This document shows, piece after piece, positions 21,266-21,802 of a stretch of DNA of 21,802 nucleotides. Positions within the stretch are counted from its first letter, which is position 1. The number at the start of each line of letters is the position of its first letter. The notes under the pieces are model-generated. The model was not told the DNA's origin and searched no databases. It worked only from the letters and a program-made list of their open reading frames with translations. The position numbers and the translations under genes were made by a program. This DNA comes from Clostridia bacterium (GTDB taxonomy: Bacteria; Bacillota; Clostridia; Christensenellales; DUVY01): positions 1-21,802 of the forward strand of contig BNZQ01000029.1 in the NCBI GenBank assembly GCA_026001225.1. Reading direction: 5' to 3'.

Positions 21266-21801
21266 GAGTGGTCGCGCACGGCGGGTGCGTTGATCGCGTA
21301 GGTCTTGCCGCCGACGGTCAGCGTCCCTTCGACAAAGCCGTCCTGCTCGATATGCGTTTGGTGATTTTGAGCGACCCCGTCGGAAAAGCCCTTGCCCCAT
21401 TTCTCGGCCGCGACGGCGCGGGCAAACACGCGGGTATCGGCGTCGCGGGTAAACTCGAACCACCGCCGTTCGGTGCGGAACGTACCGACGAGCTCGGCGT
21501 CCTCCTCCGCGCCGCAAGGACGGGCGATCAGATCGGCGTCGGGCTTGACGGGCGTCACCTTCCCTTTAAAGGAGAATTTCCATTCGCGCAAGGGCGCGAC
21601 GCATTGCACGCTTGCGGCGCTGTCCGGCTTATCGAATAAGCAGGGGGTATTCAGGTACGCCGTGCCGTCGGCAGCGCGGTACGCCGTCCAAACCTCGGCT
21701 TTGCCCGGCGTGCCGCCGCGCAAGCCTAAACGGAAAAATAACGCGCTTCCGTCCGCGCTGTGGGCCGAAAAATAATAACTGTTGTTGATGTCGGGGCCGG
21801 C
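21235..21801 (-). CDS. Inverted body of the DUF7064/lipocalin-like protein, partial at both ends
   Basis: The minus-strand frame is open from the window edge: AGPDINNSYYFSAHSADGSA, FFRLGLRGGTPGKAEVWTAY, a run of beta-strand-like sequence, then NHQTHIEQDGFVEGTLTVGG and APAVRDHSYGRRLWGEK. The pattern with a paired NNSYYF start and an R-D-H-S-x-G-x-R-x-W motif is what I associate with DUF7064/carotenoid-hydratase-like lipocalin folds. The frame stops right after RRLWGEK because it runs into the left inverted-repeat arm, whereas relatives continue well beyond this motif. So both ends are artificial or rearranged. Family call is moderate; function unknown. Confidence 0.55.
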   Translation of the reverse strand, partial: AGPDINNSYYFSAHSADGSALFFRLGLRGGTPGKAEVWTAYRAADGTAYLNTPCLFDKPDSAASVQCVAPLREWKFSFKGKVTPVKPDADLIARPCGAEEDAELVGTFRTERRWFEFTRDADTRVFARAVAAEKWGKGFSDGVAQNHQTHIEQDGFVEGTLTVGGKTYAINAPAVRDHSYGRRLWGEK

Positions 21802-21802
21802 G
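21757..21802 (-). repeat. 46-bp inverted repeat, right arm (partner 21208-21253)
   Basis: The arm runs exactly to the last base, so the repeat may be longer than seen. Its minus-strand reading frame (AGPDINNSYYFSAHS) is the natural upstream part of the opposite-strand gene body. Confidence 0.9.

Noticed and set aside
1..21802. CRISPR arrays, tRNA or rRNA genes, transposases, phage genes
   Set aside because: None seen. The only regular repeats are protein-coding (surface protein) or the dispersed elements described.

Overview
The window looks like part of a genome from an uncultured Gram-positive bacterium, most likely a gut-type clostridial lineage of Bacillota. The evidence is an LPxTG-like sorting signal on a large surface protein, a DivIVA-domain protein, an EndoA/MazF-type toxin, class II GalT, Lgt, TTGACA/TATAAT-type promoters and GGAG-type ribosome binding sites. 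Coding DNA is GC-rich with many GCG and GAC codons, while promoters are AT-rich. Placement below phylum is inference. No tRNA, rRNA, CRISPR array, transposase or phage gene was seen.

Layout. (1) 1-4348: a 5'-truncated, 1,448-codon Ala-rich repeat surface protein with a C-terminal wall-anchor signal. (2) 4429-6656: a two-gene purine-nucleoside salvage unit (purine nucleoside phosphorylase, then an MTA/SAH-type deaminase, joined by an ATGA overlap). (3) 6729-8713: a PHP phosphatase diverges from acpS across a 10+10 bp palindromic promoter. Next comes a MazF toxin preceded by an unusually short MazE-like antitoxin. (4) 8740-11092: an unrecognised 195-aa protein and class II galT, each with a strong promoter. 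(5) 11258-13270: lgt with a C-terminal zinc ribbon, then a six-helix membrane protein. (6) 13405-15560: pncB and a DivIVA-domain gene. (7) 15622-15992: a 12-G tract inside a promoter, upstream of a DUF4234-like gene interrupted by an amber codon. (8) 16075-17868: rplU, rpmA and an OGG-type DNA glycosylase. (9) 18033-19871: an NfeD-like protein and galactokinase. (10) 19872-21802: an accessory-looking end with repeats, a small XRE regulator and its operator, a frameshifted gene, and a DUF7064-like gene split by a 46-bp inverted repeat that runs to the last base.

How genes work together: punA and mtaD form a deaminate-then-phosphorolyse route. galK and galT supply two Leloir steps but lie 7.7 kb apart on opposite strands. 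rplU-rpmA lacks the Prp protease gene usual between them in Firmicutes, and L27 correspondingly lacks the N-terminal peptide that Prp removes.

Most of the unexplained structure is non-coding. There are three copies of a palindromic repeat whose stems differ by compensatory changes, and two inverted copies of an ~88-bp AT-rich element. A 128-bp region downstream of nfeD is almost entirely self-complementary. Two promoters have the -10 box only 6-7 nt from the start codon, which suggests leaderless mRNAs. No complete new system can be claimed; the best leads are the terminal inversion, the G-tract promoter, the RHH-less antitoxin and the repeat families.
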